Shown here: positions 29,131 to 37,616 of the stretch, piece after piece | Layout: every line of letters starts with the position of its first letter | Numbering within the stretch: position 1 is the first letter of the stretch | From: Actinopolyspora lacussalsi subsp. righensis | GTDB lineage: Bacteria; Actinomycetota; Actinomycetes; Mycobacteriales; Pseudonocardiaceae | Assembly: GCF_900116555.1 (NCBI RefSeq) | Contig: NZ_FPAT01000005.1 | Location: 1 to 64,000 of the forward strand | Reading direction: 5' to 3' | DNA: 64,000 nt | Notes under the pieces: generated by a model | What the model was told of the DNA's origin: nothing | What the model saw: only the letters and a program-made list of their open reading frames with translations | The model's database searches: none | Made by a program: the position numbers and the translations under genes

Positions 29131-29517
29131 TCATTCGGGTCGTCCACGCCTGCGCGCCTCGTCCCGGGTCGCCCTGCGGACCTCGCGGTACATCGCGCGG
29201 GTCTCACGTCCGATCCCCGGGGTATAGCCGTGTTTGATCACGCGGTGTTCACAGCTCTCGCCCATGGCGCTGATCGAGTAGAACAATCCCACCAGCAGGC
29301 CCAGGACGACCGAGGACAACCGGATGTAGAGCGGACCCGGCAACAGCAGCACCACCACGCAGAACGGGGCGAGCTGCGTCAGGGCGCGGAGGAGATGACG
29401 GAGCACCCAGGTACGGCAGGTCACGTCGTGCAGTACCCATTCGGCCAGGTGAGCGGGTAGCTTGCCGCCGAACGTGTACCAGACCCACTGCGGAGGGTTG
29501 GGCCGGTGCTTCCCCAT
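29131..29517 (-). CDS. DUF5313 family membrane protein
   Basis: A 128-residue actinobacterial protein of unknown function. Near its start is RPNPPQWVWYTFGGKLP, the family signature. Two hydrophobic segments follow (about 48-72 and 75-90) and the tail is Arg-rich. ATG 29517 was chosen because similarity starts right after it; the longer upstream frame is unrelated sequence. The gene stands alone between the aminotransferase and tRNA-Pro. Confidence 0.75.
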   Translation of the reverse strand: MGKHRPNPPQWVWYTFGGKLPAHLAEWVLHDVTCRTWVLRHLLRALTQLAPFCVVVLLLPGPLYIRLSSVVLGLLVGLFYSISAMGESCEHRVIKHGYTPGIGRETRAMYREVRRATRDEARRRGRPE

Positions 29518-29637
29518 CGTCTCGACGATAGCTCGCCTGCCGCGGCTCGCTCGCCACCGGCGGGTGAACATGACCGCCACCCCCGTGCTCCGGGGGTATG
29601 GGAGGTGGTGTAAGCTGATCACAGTTCAACAGAAGAG

Positions 29638-29714
29638 CGGGACGTGGCGCAGCTTGGTAGCGCACCTGACTGGGGGTCAGGGGGTCGTGGGTTCGAATCC
29701 CGCCGTCCCGACCA
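29638..29714 (+). tRNA. tRNA-Pro(GGG)
   Basis: A complete cloverleaf: acceptor CGGGACG/CGTCCCG, D-loop AGCTTGGTAGC, anticodon stem CCTGA/TCAGG with loop CTGGGGG (anticodon GGG), T-loop GGTTCGAATCC, and an encoded CCA. It reads Pro codons CCC and CCU. A strong terminator follows. The low-GC and broken genes of 30-36 kb lie downstream of it, but no copy of its 3' end was found that would mark an integration site. Confidence 0.96.
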
Positions 29715-29720
29715 GAACTC

Positions 29721-29761
29721 AGCCCCGCTCACCCGGCACGTCGCCCTGGGTGAGCGGGGCT
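29721..29761 (+). terminator. Terminator of tRNA-Pro
   Basis: A perfect 14-bp stem AGCCCCGCTCACCC (29721-29734) with its complement at 29748-29761, a 13-base loop, and a short CTTCGT tail. It begins 7 bases after the tRNA. Confidence 0.85.
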
Positions 29762-29911
29762 CTTCGTGGTCCCTTCCCCGTGTTGGTCTCGATTCGGTAC
29801 GACGATACGAGCGCATCGCACAGCAGGGAGCTCGTCGTGCTCGAACAATTCACCGTGATTTCGAACGCGACAGGATCGGAGTACCCGGAACGGACCGGCA
29901 CAACCTCCGAA

Positions 29912-30295
29912 TTACCGGGATTCACCGGTTTCGTCGGAAGGCAGTGCGGTCGTCTCCTGGATATGCTGCACCTCCGCCCAGTAGCCCTGGGCCTGCTCGG
30001 AGGCTTGATTCAGCACCTGCCGCAGATTGCTGAGATGTTCGACGGCCCGATCGAGCGCTTCGTGCGGGTGATCCTGAAGTGCATGACGGTAGAGGCGTTC
30101 GCGATCGTCCTCGTCGATCTGGGAAACCAACTCACCCGCGAACGCGGCCATCGCACCCAGCGTTCCCACCAGAGCCGAACCGTAAGCGGTCCAATCCATC
30201 TCGTCGAGACGGGTATGGCGCTGGCTTTGTGCCGCGTTTTCGAGTTCGGTCCGCGCGTTGTAGATCGATTCCAACGGGTGGTCCGGCATACTCAC
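29912..30295 (-). CDS. Small alpha-helical protein of unknown function
   Basis: A 127-residue acidic, probably all-helical soluble protein with the pattern ARTELENAAQSQRHTRLDEM, an Ala/Gly-rich middle and EHLSNLRQVLNQASEQAQGYW near the end. No family is recognised. GTG 30295 or ATG 30289 could be the start; neither has a strong ribosome site. It is divergent from the GGDEF gene (154 bp between starts), so both could share a control region. Confidence 0.6.
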   Translation of the reverse strand: MSMPDHPLESIYNARTELENAAQSQRHTRLDEMDWTAYGSALVGTLGAMAAFAGELVSQIDEDDRERLYRHALQDHPHEALDRAVEHLSNLRQVLNQASEQAQGYWAEVQHIQETTALPSDETGESR

Positions 30296-30449
30296 GAATT
30301 CATTCTATCTCGATAGCCGAGGCCGTGCTCGCTGCTCGACAGAGCCGAGGACATGCTCGTCGACCTTTCCCACCGGGCCCGCGCGGAGCGTAGAGTGCGA
30401 CAGCTACCAGCGGAGAGACGAGCGGTGAATCCGGCCCCCGGCGGTTAGC

Positions 30450-31712
30450 GTGGATGCCGTGGAGGCCAGAGCGTGGCGAGCGAGGGAACACGTGCTGTGG
30501 GAAGCCCTGTGGAATCAGGCAGCGGGCCCGATCGCGCTCGTCGACCTGTCGGGATGCCACCTGGACGTCAACCCCGCCCTGTGCGATCTCCTCGGCTACG
30601 ACCGGGAGACGCTGCTGCGGCTGTCACCCGCGGAAGTCACGTACCCGGGCGACTACGCGTTGGAACGAGAGACGATCAACAGCCTCGTACGGGAGGAGAT
30701 CGACTGCTTCACCTCGGAGAAGCGGCTACTGCGTTCCGACGGCCGCGCCGTCCTCGTCCTCATCAACAGCTCGCTGATCAGGACGGCGGACGGTTCCCCC
30801 GAGATGATCGTATCCCAGTTTCACGACATCACCGCGCGCCGGGAGTCGGAACGACTGTGGCAGCAGACGCTGGTCAACGCGCCGGTCGGGGTGACATCGA
30901 TGGATCTGGAGGGACGTCTCACCGAGGCCAACGGCAAGTTCTGCGAACTGGTCGGTCTGGGCAGGCAAGAACTAATCGGTCAACTGTGCACCGGTCTGAT
31001 CTACGACGCGGACCAGGCACAGGTCGATGCCCTGAACGCCGAGTTCCGTAACGGAAGCACCGACTCGGGGACAGTCGAGATTCGCCTGCGACACCGGGAC
31101 GGCCATACCTTGTGGGTCCTGGGCAGGCTGGGTCTTGTTCGAGGACTCGACGACCAGCCGGTCTATGTCATCGGCCAGTACGAGCCGATCGGCGACGATA
31201 CGCAGGTCGACGAGGAACGCCTGGCAGAGCTGACCCGCATGGCGCTGCACGATCCGCTGACGGACGTAGCCAACCGTTCCCTGCTCGGCGACCGATTCCA
31301 GCAGGAAGTACGCACGCTGTCGAAATCCGACGGCGTACTGGTCGTACTGCTGGTCGACCTCAACGGGTTCAAAGAGGTCAACGATCAATACGGCCACGAC
31401 GCGGGCGACGAGATCCTGCGAGCCGTGGCGCACGAACTGTCGAACGCCGTACGCTCCGGCGATACAGTGGCCCGCATCGGAGGGGACGAGTTCGTCGTCC
31501 TCGCCTATCTGGACAACCAGGCGGAGGCTGTCGAGCTGCGTAACAGGGTCGAGTACCGACTCAATACCGCGACCGCCACAACGAGTGGACACATCCGAGT
31601 CACGGCCAGCGTCGGCATGTCCACCACCCGCGATCCGTCGACCTCCTACCGCGACCTGAAGAACGAGGCCGATCAGGACATGTACGTTCGCAAGCACAAT
31701 TACAGCTTGTAG
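30450..31712 (+). CDS. PAS-PAS-GGDEF diguanylate cyclase
   Basis: A 420-residue cytoplasmic protein predicted to make cyclic di-GMP from two GTP. PAS domains occupy about 15-130 and 135-245, and GGDEF about 255-420. The active-site GGDEF is intact at 344-348, and an RxxD inhibitory site (RSGD, 335-338) lies five residues before it, so product feedback is likely. No membrane helix or EAL domain. The start is uncertain: GTG 30450 has a weak ribosome site and GTG 30459 is also possible. Targets may include the EPS locus (inference). Confidence 0.88.
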   Translation: MDAVEARAWRAREHVLWEALWNQAAGPIALVDLSGCHLDVNPALCDLLGYDRETLLRLSPAEVTYPGDYALERETINSLVREEIDCFTSEKRLLRSDGRAVLVLINSSLIRTADGSPEMIVSQFHDITARRESERLWQQTLVNAPVGVTSMDLEGRLTEANGKFCELVGLGRQELIGQLCTGLIYDADQAQVDALNAEFRNGSTDSGTVEIRLRHRDGHTLWVLGRLGLVRGLDDQPVYVIGQYEPIGDDTQVDEERLAELTRMALHDPLTDVANRSLLGDRFQQEVRTLSKSDGVLVVLLVDLNGFKEVNDQYGHDAGDEILRAVAHELSNAVRSGDTVARIGGDEFVVLAYLDNQAEAVELRNRVEYRLNTATATTSGHIRVTASVGMSTTRDPSTSYRDLKNEADQDMYVRKHNYSL

Positions 31713-32097
31713 CTCGACAACCCAGCGACGGCTCCGAATCCGGGCACAGGACCCGCTTTTACGATCCTACCGGGTCCGGGAAAACCGAGTTCGGCTACGG
31801 TTCGAATGATCTTCCTTTCACCGGAAATTTTCCGATACGGCTTCGAGGGGCTAGTACGACTTCCGGCAAGAGAGAAAGGCACGTGCCTCCGCTTGGCTCA
31901 CACAGCAAGTCTGCCGAATGAGGAAGTCAGCACCACGATCCGCAAACCACCTTTCAGGGATGTTCTTCGCTCCACACATCCCCATCAGACTCCAGGTGAC
32001 AACTACGCAAGCCAGTGGATCCGCCACTCATCCACAGCTTCAATCCCCACGCTTCCCGAACGGATAAAATATCAAAAATTCAACCAGAAACCATGAC
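31713..32097. other. Intergenic region of lowered GC
   Basis: About 385 bp without a convincing gene between the convergent GGDEF and orphan genes. An open frame at 31806-32096 has no ribosome site and no similarity. GC falls visibly here and in the following gene compared with the rest of the window. Confidence 0.5.
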
Positions 32098-32580
32098 TTA
32101 GTCCGACCAAGGAATAACCCGCGGGCAACGAAAATACCACCAATAATCCCCACGGAAACGAATCCCTTGTCTTTTAAGTTCGGCACCTCCGTCGTGTACG
32201 GTAACCCTGCAAAACCTTCGATCGACAGGATCGACGATACTCTCCAAGGCGCCGGACAAATTCACCCCAACACGATCAATAAGTTCCTGAATTCCGCTCC
32301 TGATGTCGAGATCGTTATGGTATTCGAATACCATATACCAGTCATAGGGCGACCAATCACTCTCCATAACTTCCATCAAGATCTCCCAATTACGCAAACG
32401 ATTTCTCGTCGAATGGACACCACGAAGACCCTCGAACACAATCGGACTCACACCAGGAAACCTCGACAAGGCATCACTGTAATCAATTGATGATATCAAA
32501 TCCTTGTCTTCCCCTGAAAGACGATCGAACATCCGCTCAACCCAAGTGACACGAGGAATATTTTCGGACAAAACAACCAC
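32098..32580 (-). CDS. Orphan protein of atypical base composition
   Basis: A 160-residue acidic protein with WYMVFEYHNDLDIRSGIQEL in the middle and an aromatic C-terminus (YWWYFRCPRVIPW). No family is recognised. GC content is clearly lower than its neighbours, a sign of recent gain. Size, acidity and isolation would suit an orphan immunity protein of a contact-dependent or polymorphic toxin system, but no toxin gene is adjacent, so this is only a guess. GTG 32580 or TTG 32571 may be the start; AAAAGGG precedes both. Confidence 0.55.
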   Translation of the reverse strand: MVVLSENIPRVTWVERMFDRLSGEDKDLISSIDYSDALSRFPGVSPIVFEGLRGVHSTRNRLRNWEILMEVMESDWSPYDWYMVFEYHNDLDIRSGIQELIDRVGVNLSGALESIVDPVDRRFCRVTVHDGGAELKRQGIRFRGDYWWYFRCPRVIPWSD

Positions 32581-32688
32581 CCTTTTGCTTGACCTGACGA
32601 CCTGAAGTGCTTACGCCCCCCCCGCTCTTTCTCCGCCAGCCTGACGCAATGCGACCGGTCGGGAATATTTCTTCGTTTCGGGAAATTA

Positions 32689-33408
32689 TCACGGCGTCCG
32701 GAATCCGCGAAAGGTAACCGCTTTGCGGACCACGAAACCGAGCCGTTCGTAGAGCGCGCGGGCATCGGTGTTGGCAGCGACCACGTGCAGGAACGGACGC
32801 TCGCCCCGGGACTCGATACGTTCGATCATCGCGAGCACCAGCCGGGCGGCGTGACCTCGACCGCGCGCTTCGGGAGCGGTGCAGACGGCACTGATCTCGG
32901 ACCAGCCCGTTGGGCGGAGCCGCTCGCCCGCCATAGCGACCAGCGTGCCGCTCTCGCGGATGCCCAGATAGGTGCCGAGTTCGTGCGTGCGGGGCCGGAA
33001 CGGACCCGGGGCGGTCCGCGCGGTGAGGTCGAGCATCTCCGGAACGTCTTCGACACCCAGCTCGACCACGGCCGGACCGTGCTCGCAGGCGTCGTGCTCG
33101 AGTGGGTTGTGACCGGGGTGACTGTCGGCGGGACGGATCATCTGGAGACCTTCCAGGGAGAAGACCGGCTCCCAGTCCGACGGCGGGGTCGCCGGGCAGC
33201 TGAACATGTCGGCCAGCTCGCCACGACCGAGCAGCTCCGCCAGCTCCGACCACGAGTCCTCGTCCGGCTCGGCGGGCAGCGCGCAGAAGGTGGCGACCTC
33301 CGGCGTGTAGGTGGCCGCCCGGCCGACCAGGCGAGCCAGGTGCGCGTGGTGCCCGCGCAACGACTCGCCGACGGGGTCGTCGAGTACCTCCGCGTCGCGA
33401 TCGCCCAT
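32689..33408 (-). CDS. GNAT family N-acetyltransferase
   Basis: A 239-residue acetyl-CoA-dependent acyltransferase. The C-terminal half (about 120-239) has the GNAT core: VCTAPEARGRGHAARLVLAM is the acetyl-CoA pyrophosphate loop (R/Q-x2-G-x-G/A), and LHVVAANTDARALYERLGF is motif B (FR47 type). The N-terminal 115 residues look like a divergent second domain. ATG 33408 has GAGGAGGGG upstream; the longer frame is not supported. Substrate unknown. Confidence 0.82.
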   Translation of the reverse strand: MGDRDAEVLDDPVGESLRGHHAHLARLVGRAATYTPEVATFCALPAEPDEDSWSELAELLGRGELADMFSCPATPPSDWEPVFSLEGLQMIRPADSHPGHNPLEHDACEHGPAVVELGVEDVPEMLDLTARTAPGPFRPRTHELGTYLGIRESGTLVAMAGERLRPTGWSEISAVCTAPEARGRGHAARLVLAMIERIESRGERPFLHVVAANTDARALYERLGFVVRKAVTFRGFRTP

Positions 33409-33617
33409 CGTGGTGCCCCTCCTCCGCCTGGCAGGTGTTCGCGGCGAGCTCCGCTTTCCGGAGCATCCCACCGCCCGATCCCCGTTCCTCCGGGTCCCCC
33501 ACCACCGGCTGGTGGAAGAAACCGCCGCACGAGCCCGGGACAAAGCGGGTGCACCCGGCGCAGCCCGCCCGGAGATCCGATCGCGTCGGAGGACGGTGTC
33601 TGGGAGGCTGCGTGGTC

Positions 33618-34040
33618 ATGCGGGACACGGATGGGGGATCCGGGCTCGGTGACGCGTTCGGCATTGCTCTTCGGCAGCACCACGAGGGCCGGAGGTCCTT
33701 CGAGATCGTCGAGCGCGACGACGGTCTGATCGGCGTGAACGACCTCGCTCCCTACTTCGCCGATCGGGCCGACTGGCCCGCGATCGATCAGCGTGCCGCA
33801 TCGGGGATCACCGGCAGGGTGCTCGACCTCGGTTGCGGGGCGGGCAGGCACGCCGTTCCGCTGACCCGCGACGGCTTCGACGTGCTGGGGATCGACTCCT
33901 CGCCCGGCGCCGTGGACGTGGCACGCGAGCGAGGCACAGCCGCGATGGTGGGTCGTGCCGACGCCCTGCCGGACGATGTCGGCGGCTTCGACACGATCCT
34001 GCTGCTCGGCCAGAACATCGGGCTACTAGTCCGCCGCTGA
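33618..34040 (+). pseudogene. Truncated class I methyltransferase (3' end lost)
   Basis: Encodes 140 residues with a normal methyltransferase start: SAM motif GRVLDLGCGAGRHAVPL (about 67-83), acidic loop GIDSSPGAVDVA, motif FDTILLLGQNIGLL, then VRR and a stop. Members of this family run to about 230-260 residues, so the second half of the fold is missing. No continuation appears in another frame before the next gene at 34140, so a deletion is likelier than a simple frameshift. GTG 33612 is an alternative start. Probably not functional. Confidence 0.7.
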
Positions 34041-34139
34041 CCGAGTCGTCCGAGCGGAAGACGAGCACGCTTTCCGAGATTGACTTCCAGTTCGATCGAA
34101 GTCCTATTCTCGGTTCGATTCCGTTCGAAGGAGCAGCGC

Positions 34140-34562
34140 ATGACCACGAAGGTACGGCCGAGGTTGAGCGACCCGGCTTCCCAGGATGCCGCGAAGGAAG
34201 CGGTGGAGCGTTTCACCGCACAGCTGCAGCGGGGACTGGACACCTATGACGCCGAGCTCTACGACCACGACTTCGCGGCGGACGTGCTGTGGGGAAGTCC
34301 CTACGGGGAGACGCTGGACGACGTCGAGGAGCTGCTCGACACGCATCGCGTGCTCATGGCGGCGGAGGCGGCGCCACCCTCGCGGTTCGAGGTCGTGCGG
34401 GTCACCGCTCCGGCTCCCGGCGTGGCGATCGCTCACATTCGCCGCCGGGCGCTCGACGAGACCGGGTTCTCCGAGATGGCGCTGTACACCCTGGTCGAAC
34501 GGGACGGGCGGTGGTGGCTGGCCGCCGCGCAGAACACGCCGATCGTCGAGCCGCACGACTGA
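34140..34562 (+). CDS. SnoaL/NTF2-like (DUF4440-type) protein
   Basis: A 140-residue alpha+beta cone protein of the SgcJ/EcaC group. Evidence is the pattern AVERFTAQLQRGLDTYDAELYDHDFAADVLWGSPYG, read in two parts (about 21-40, 41-56), IAHIRRRALDETG and the end VERDGRWWLAAAQNTPIV, where the Trp-rich strand is typical. Function may be a small hydrolase, isomerase or ligand binder; not predictable. AAGGAG lies 7 bases before the ATG. Confidence 0.75.
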   Translation: MTTKVRPRLSDPASQDAAKEAVERFTAQLQRGLDTYDAELYDHDFAADVLWGSPYGETLDDVEELLDTHRVLMAAEAAPPSRFEVVRVTAPAPGVAIAHIRRRALDETGFSEMALYTLVERDGRWWLAAAQNTPIVEPHD

Positions 34563-34748
34563 GTACCAACCGCCCTCCGAGCGAGGGGACGGACAACCGC
34601 GCGGCCAGGGTCACTGTGGACCGAACAGTGATTTTCCCGAAAGGTTGCCCCCGCATGTCCTGAACCTCCCCTGAGCAGCTACCGGTGAACGCGTCGTCGA
34701 GCACGAATCCGCGGCGACGACGCGTTCGCCCGGCGAAGCAACATCGGC

Positions 34749-35054
34749 TCAAGTTTCCGGCAACCAGACCAGCCGGAGCTCGCGAACCATCCCGAACACC
34801 TCGCACGCGCTCTCGGCGGAGCCGAAACTTCCCCGCATCCGCCCCGCCGCACCGAACACTTCGGCATGTTCTGCCAGGGCGAGGCCCCACGCGAAGATCT
34901 CGGCGTCGCCGCGCTCCCCTGTCTCCTCGACCAGCGCGAACACGCGCGGCGCCTGCTCGCGAACGAAGCTCTCCACCAGCGCGGCTAACTCGGCTTCGTC
35001 TCCCAGTGGCTCGGCCGGTGCGTGCTCCGCCGCGAGAATCTCGTTGTCGCTCAT
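34749..35054 (-). CDS. Small acidic protein of unknown function
   Basis: A 101-residue acidic, helical protein (MSDNEILAAEHAPAEPLG start; ending ELRLVWLPET). AGGAGG lies 5 bases before ATG 35054, so it is very likely expressed. No family is recognised. It is divergent from, and almost touching, the truncated Scr1-type regulator, and seems to occupy the place where that regulator's 5' end should be. Actinobacterial XRE-DUF397 loci often carry such small partners. Confidence 0.65.
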   Translation of the reverse strand: MSDNEILAAEHAPAEPLGDEAELAALVESFVREQAPRVFALVEETGERGDAEIFAWGLALAEHAEVFGAAGRMRGSFGSAESACEVFGMVRELRLVWLPET

Positions 35055-35072
35055 GGCTACCTCCTGACCTGA

Positions 35073-35849
35073 AAGCTTCCGACGTGCACCAAAGCGAAGG
35101 TTTCCTACATCGAGACCGCCGAACGCCCCGTCGTGCTCCGGGACCTGGAAGAGGTCCTGCTTCCGTTCTACGGAGTTCCGGAGGAACGCTGGCCGACCTA
35201 CCTCGAAGCTGCCCGCAACTCCCGCCGGAAAGGTTGGTGGGAAAGCTATGGCTCGGAGACGTTGCCCGACTGGTTCTCCTTGTTCGTCGGGCTCGAACAG
35301 GGCGCTTCCCGGATACGAACCTACGAGGCCCAGCTCGTGCCCGGACTGTTGCAAACCAGCGATTACGCGAATGCACTGCTACGCCGCAGTACGATGGAGC
35401 GCAGTGAACACGAGCTGGAAACCTCGGCCCGGTTTCGGATGTCTCGCCAGTCGATCTTCGACCGCAAGAGCCCGCCACGTCTGTGGGCAGTACTGGACGA
35501 AGCCGTCCTGCGACGCCTCGTAGGCAGCCGGGAGACCATGCGATTCCAGCTCGAACGCCTCGCGAACGCCACCCATGACCCCAAGATCACCATCCAGGTG
35601 GTTCCTTTCTCCACTGGAGCGCATCCAGGCATGACAGGCCCCTTCACCATGTTGGGCTTCCCCTGGGAGCACGACCCCGGCATGGTTTTCCTGGAATACC
35701 GTTCGGGTGCGCTCTACCTCGAGGAAGCTCATGCGATCGAAAGTCACACCGTGGCTTTCGAACACCTCTGTGCCCTCGCTCTACCGCCGGACGAATCGGT
35801 CAGCATGATCCGAACCATCGCGAAGGAGTTCTCGGATGACGAGCACTGA
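35073..35849 (+). pseudogene. Scr1-type XRE/DUF5753 regulator lacking its N-terminal helix-turn-helix
   Basis: The open frame begins after a stop at 35070 with TCTKAKVSYIETAERPVV, which matches the end of an XRE helix-turn-helix. It then continues as an intact DUF5753 ligand domain (RRKGWWESYG, YEAQLVPGLLQTSDYANALL, AVLDEAVLRR). Intact relatives have about 280 residues and 30-45 more at the N-terminus. The only internal start, GTG 35133, has no ribosome site and would remove the rest of the HTH. The remnant overlaps the DUF397 gene by 14 bp, the normal arrangement. Probably broken, though a DNA-binding-free protein cannot be excluded. Confidence 0.7.
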
Positions 35850-36126
35850 ATTATTCGACGTGGATTCATTGTATTGGCGTAAGTCGAGCCGCAGCTCGGA
35901 CCAAGGCGGCAACTGCGTGGAAGTGGCAGCAGTGCCGGGAGAGCCAAGCTGGCTCAGGAGCAGCCACAGTGGGGATCAAGGGTCCTGCGTCGAGGTCGCC
36001 TACCCGGCCGGCGGGGTCGCCGCGCGGGACTCGAAGAACCCGCACGATGGCGTGCTGGTCTTCGAACGCTCGCACTGGAACAGCTTCCTGACCGCCGTAC
36101 GGCAGGGTGCATTGGAGCGCGAGTGA
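35836..36126 (+). CDS. DUF397 protein with a duplicated motif
   Basis: A 96-residue small protein, the usual partner of Scr1-type regulators in actinomycetes. The DUF397 core W-R-K-S-S-x-S-x-x-GG-NCVEVA occurs twice: residues 14-31 (partial copy) and 39-58 followed by the rest of the domain (VAARDSKNPHDGVLVFERSHW). Most members have one copy. AAGGAG lies 6 bases before ATG 35836. The regulator gene just upstream is truncated, leaving this gene as an orphan. Confidence 0.85.
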   Translation: MTSTELFDVDSLYWRKSSRSSDQGGNCVEVAAVPGEPSWLRSSHSGDQGSCVEVAYPAGGVAARDSKNPHDGVLVFERSHWNSFLTAVRQGALERE

Positions 36127-36157
36127 GAGCGGGAACCGGTTCTGATTGGATCGGGGC

Positions 36158-36733
36158 GTGACGGCCGAGAACGAACCGGTGCTCGAATTCGCCTCCGGTG
36201 CGGAGTGGCGGGACTGGTTGGCGGACAATCACGACGACTCGTCGGGGGTGTGGCTGCGCATCGCGAAGAAGAACGCGGCGACGACCTCCGTCTCCTACGC
36301 GCAAGCCCTGGACGAGGCGCTGTGCTTCGGATGGATCGACGCCGTGAAACGCTCCCACGACGACAGCTCCTGGTTGCAGCGCTTCACCCCGCGCAAGTCC
36401 CGCAGCAAGTGGTCGCGGATCAACCGGGACAACGCGGAGCGCCTCATCGAAGCGGGGCGGATGCGCGAGCCCGGACACCGCGAGATCGAGAAGGCCAAAC
36501 AGGACGGCAGGTGGCAGGCCGCCTACGAGCCGCAGCGCACGGCCACGGTACCCGACGACCTGCGGCGTGAGTTGGAGGCCAACCCGACGGCCAAGGAGTT
36601 CTTCGACAACCTCGACAGTCAGAACCGGTACGCGATCCTGCACCGGGTGGCCGACGCCAAGCGCGCAGAGACCCGCGCTCGCCGGATCTCGCGGTTCGTC
36701 GCCATGCTGGCCGAGCACCGCAAGTTGCACTGA
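36158..36733 (+). CDS. YdeI/OmdA family protein
   Basis: A 191-residue protein of the bacteriocin-protection YdeI/OmpD-associated family. Hallmarks are the N-terminal WRDWLADNHDDSSGVWLRIAKK, ALDEALCFGWIDAVKR and FTPRKSRSKWSRINRDNAERL. Biochemical function is unknown; in Salmonella relatives affect resistance to cationic peptides. GTG 36158 was chosen as the start; an upstream TTG at 36146 is also in frame. Confidence 0.85.
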   Translation: MTAENEPVLEFASGAEWRDWLADNHDDSSGVWLRIAKKNAATTSVSYAQALDEALCFGWIDAVKRSHDDSSWLQRFTPRKSRSKWSRINRDNAERLIEAGRMREPGHREIEKAKQDGRWQAAYEPQRTATVPDDLRRELEANPTAKEFFDNLDSQNRYAILHRVADAKRAETRARRISRFVAMLAEHRKLH

Positions 36734-36783
36734 AGAACCGGCCGTCCCCATCGCTTTCCTCACGCACCCGGAGAAACCGCCGA

Positions 36784-37155
36784 TCAAGCCAGTGAGTCGT
36801 CGTAGGAGGCCGTAAGCGAACTGTCCGTCGCGTCACCGGTGTTGACCACTCCTCGCGGCTCCATGAGCACCGCGTGCACCTCTCCCTCGGCCACGGGACA
36901 GTGCTCCACCCCGCGAGGAACGACGTACAACTGCCCGGCGCGCAGCCGAACGTCGCCGTCCCGCAGCTGAATGGTCAGTTCACCGTCGACGACCAGGAAC
37001 AGTTCGTCGGTGTCCTCATGGGTGTGCCAGACGAACTCACCCTGAACCTTGACCACCTTGATCTCGTAGTCGTTGAGCCGGGCCACCACTTTCGGCGCCC
37101 AGTGCTCGGAAACCCGGGAGAGCTTGTCGGCGATATCAACCGGATGATCAGTCAT
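36784..37155 (-). CDS. Single-domain cupin protein
   Basis: A 123-residue beta-barrel. Cupin motif 1 is HTHEDTDELFLVVDGELTI (metal-binding His44, His46, Glu50 region) and motif 2 PRGVEHCP (His). It resembles mannose-6-phosphate-isomerase-like cupins of unknown substrate. It stands alone, convergent with the YdeI-like gene (50 bp). Confidence 0.85.
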   Translation of the reverse strand: MTDHPVDIADKLSRVSEHWAPKVVARLNDYEIKVVKVQGEFVWHTHEDTDELFLVVDGELTIQLRDGDVRLRAGQLYVVPRGVEHCPVAEGEVHAVLMEPRGVVNTGDATDSSLTASYDDSLA

Positions 37156-37616
37156 GGCCCGAGTCTAGTGCGAGCTCGTCGACTCGGCCTCCCCGTTCCG
37201 ACCGGCGGAATCCATCGCGAATTCTCGCTCAGCACGCCCCGACATCGAGCGGCTGGATCCGCACTGCCCTGGCACTACGGGCTTCCCGGCACTACGCCCT
37301 GTCCTGGCGCCGCGAGCCGTCGAACACCCCGAACCGTACGAACCGGTAAACTCCCGCTCCCGGGAAAATCGCCGTACGCGTATTCGTGCGATTGCAGATG
37401 CATATTCGCCCTGCCCACGCGAAAACCGCACGCAACGCAAAATATATCCATTTTTCACGTGTTACTAATAAATGGCACAACGCGCTCACCCAAACGGGCT
37501 ATTAAGCATCCCGGGAAACTGTCACTAGAGTGATTACTCATCAGTAGCACGAACTGCGGAGCAAGAACCGGAGTAGCGAACCGGTTCTCCTCGCCTCCGT
37601 TGCACGAGGGAGGGTT
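37156..37616. other. Promoter region of the PucR-type regulator
   Basis: About 460 bp without a gene between divergent starts. AT content rises at 37430-37545, where the plus-strand promoter probably lies. An inverted repeat AGAACCGG-N9-CCGGTTCT occupies 37564-37588, listed separately. Confidence 0.55.
37564..37588 (+). promoter_or_regulatory. Inverted repeat before the PucR-type gene
   Basis: AGAACCGG (37564-37571) and CCGGTTCT (37581-37588) form a perfect 8-bp inverted repeat with 9 bases between, ending 28 bp before the ATG. It could be an operator for autoregulation or an RNA hairpin in the leader. Confidence 0.4.

Noticed and set aside
31806-32096. A 96-residue plus-strand ORF
   Set aside because: No ribosome site and no family; it spans an AT-rich convergent gap.
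29638-36126. A genomic island integrated at tRNA-Pro
   Set aside because: No integrase gene and no repeat of the tRNA 3' end was found; only lowered GC and broken genes are present.
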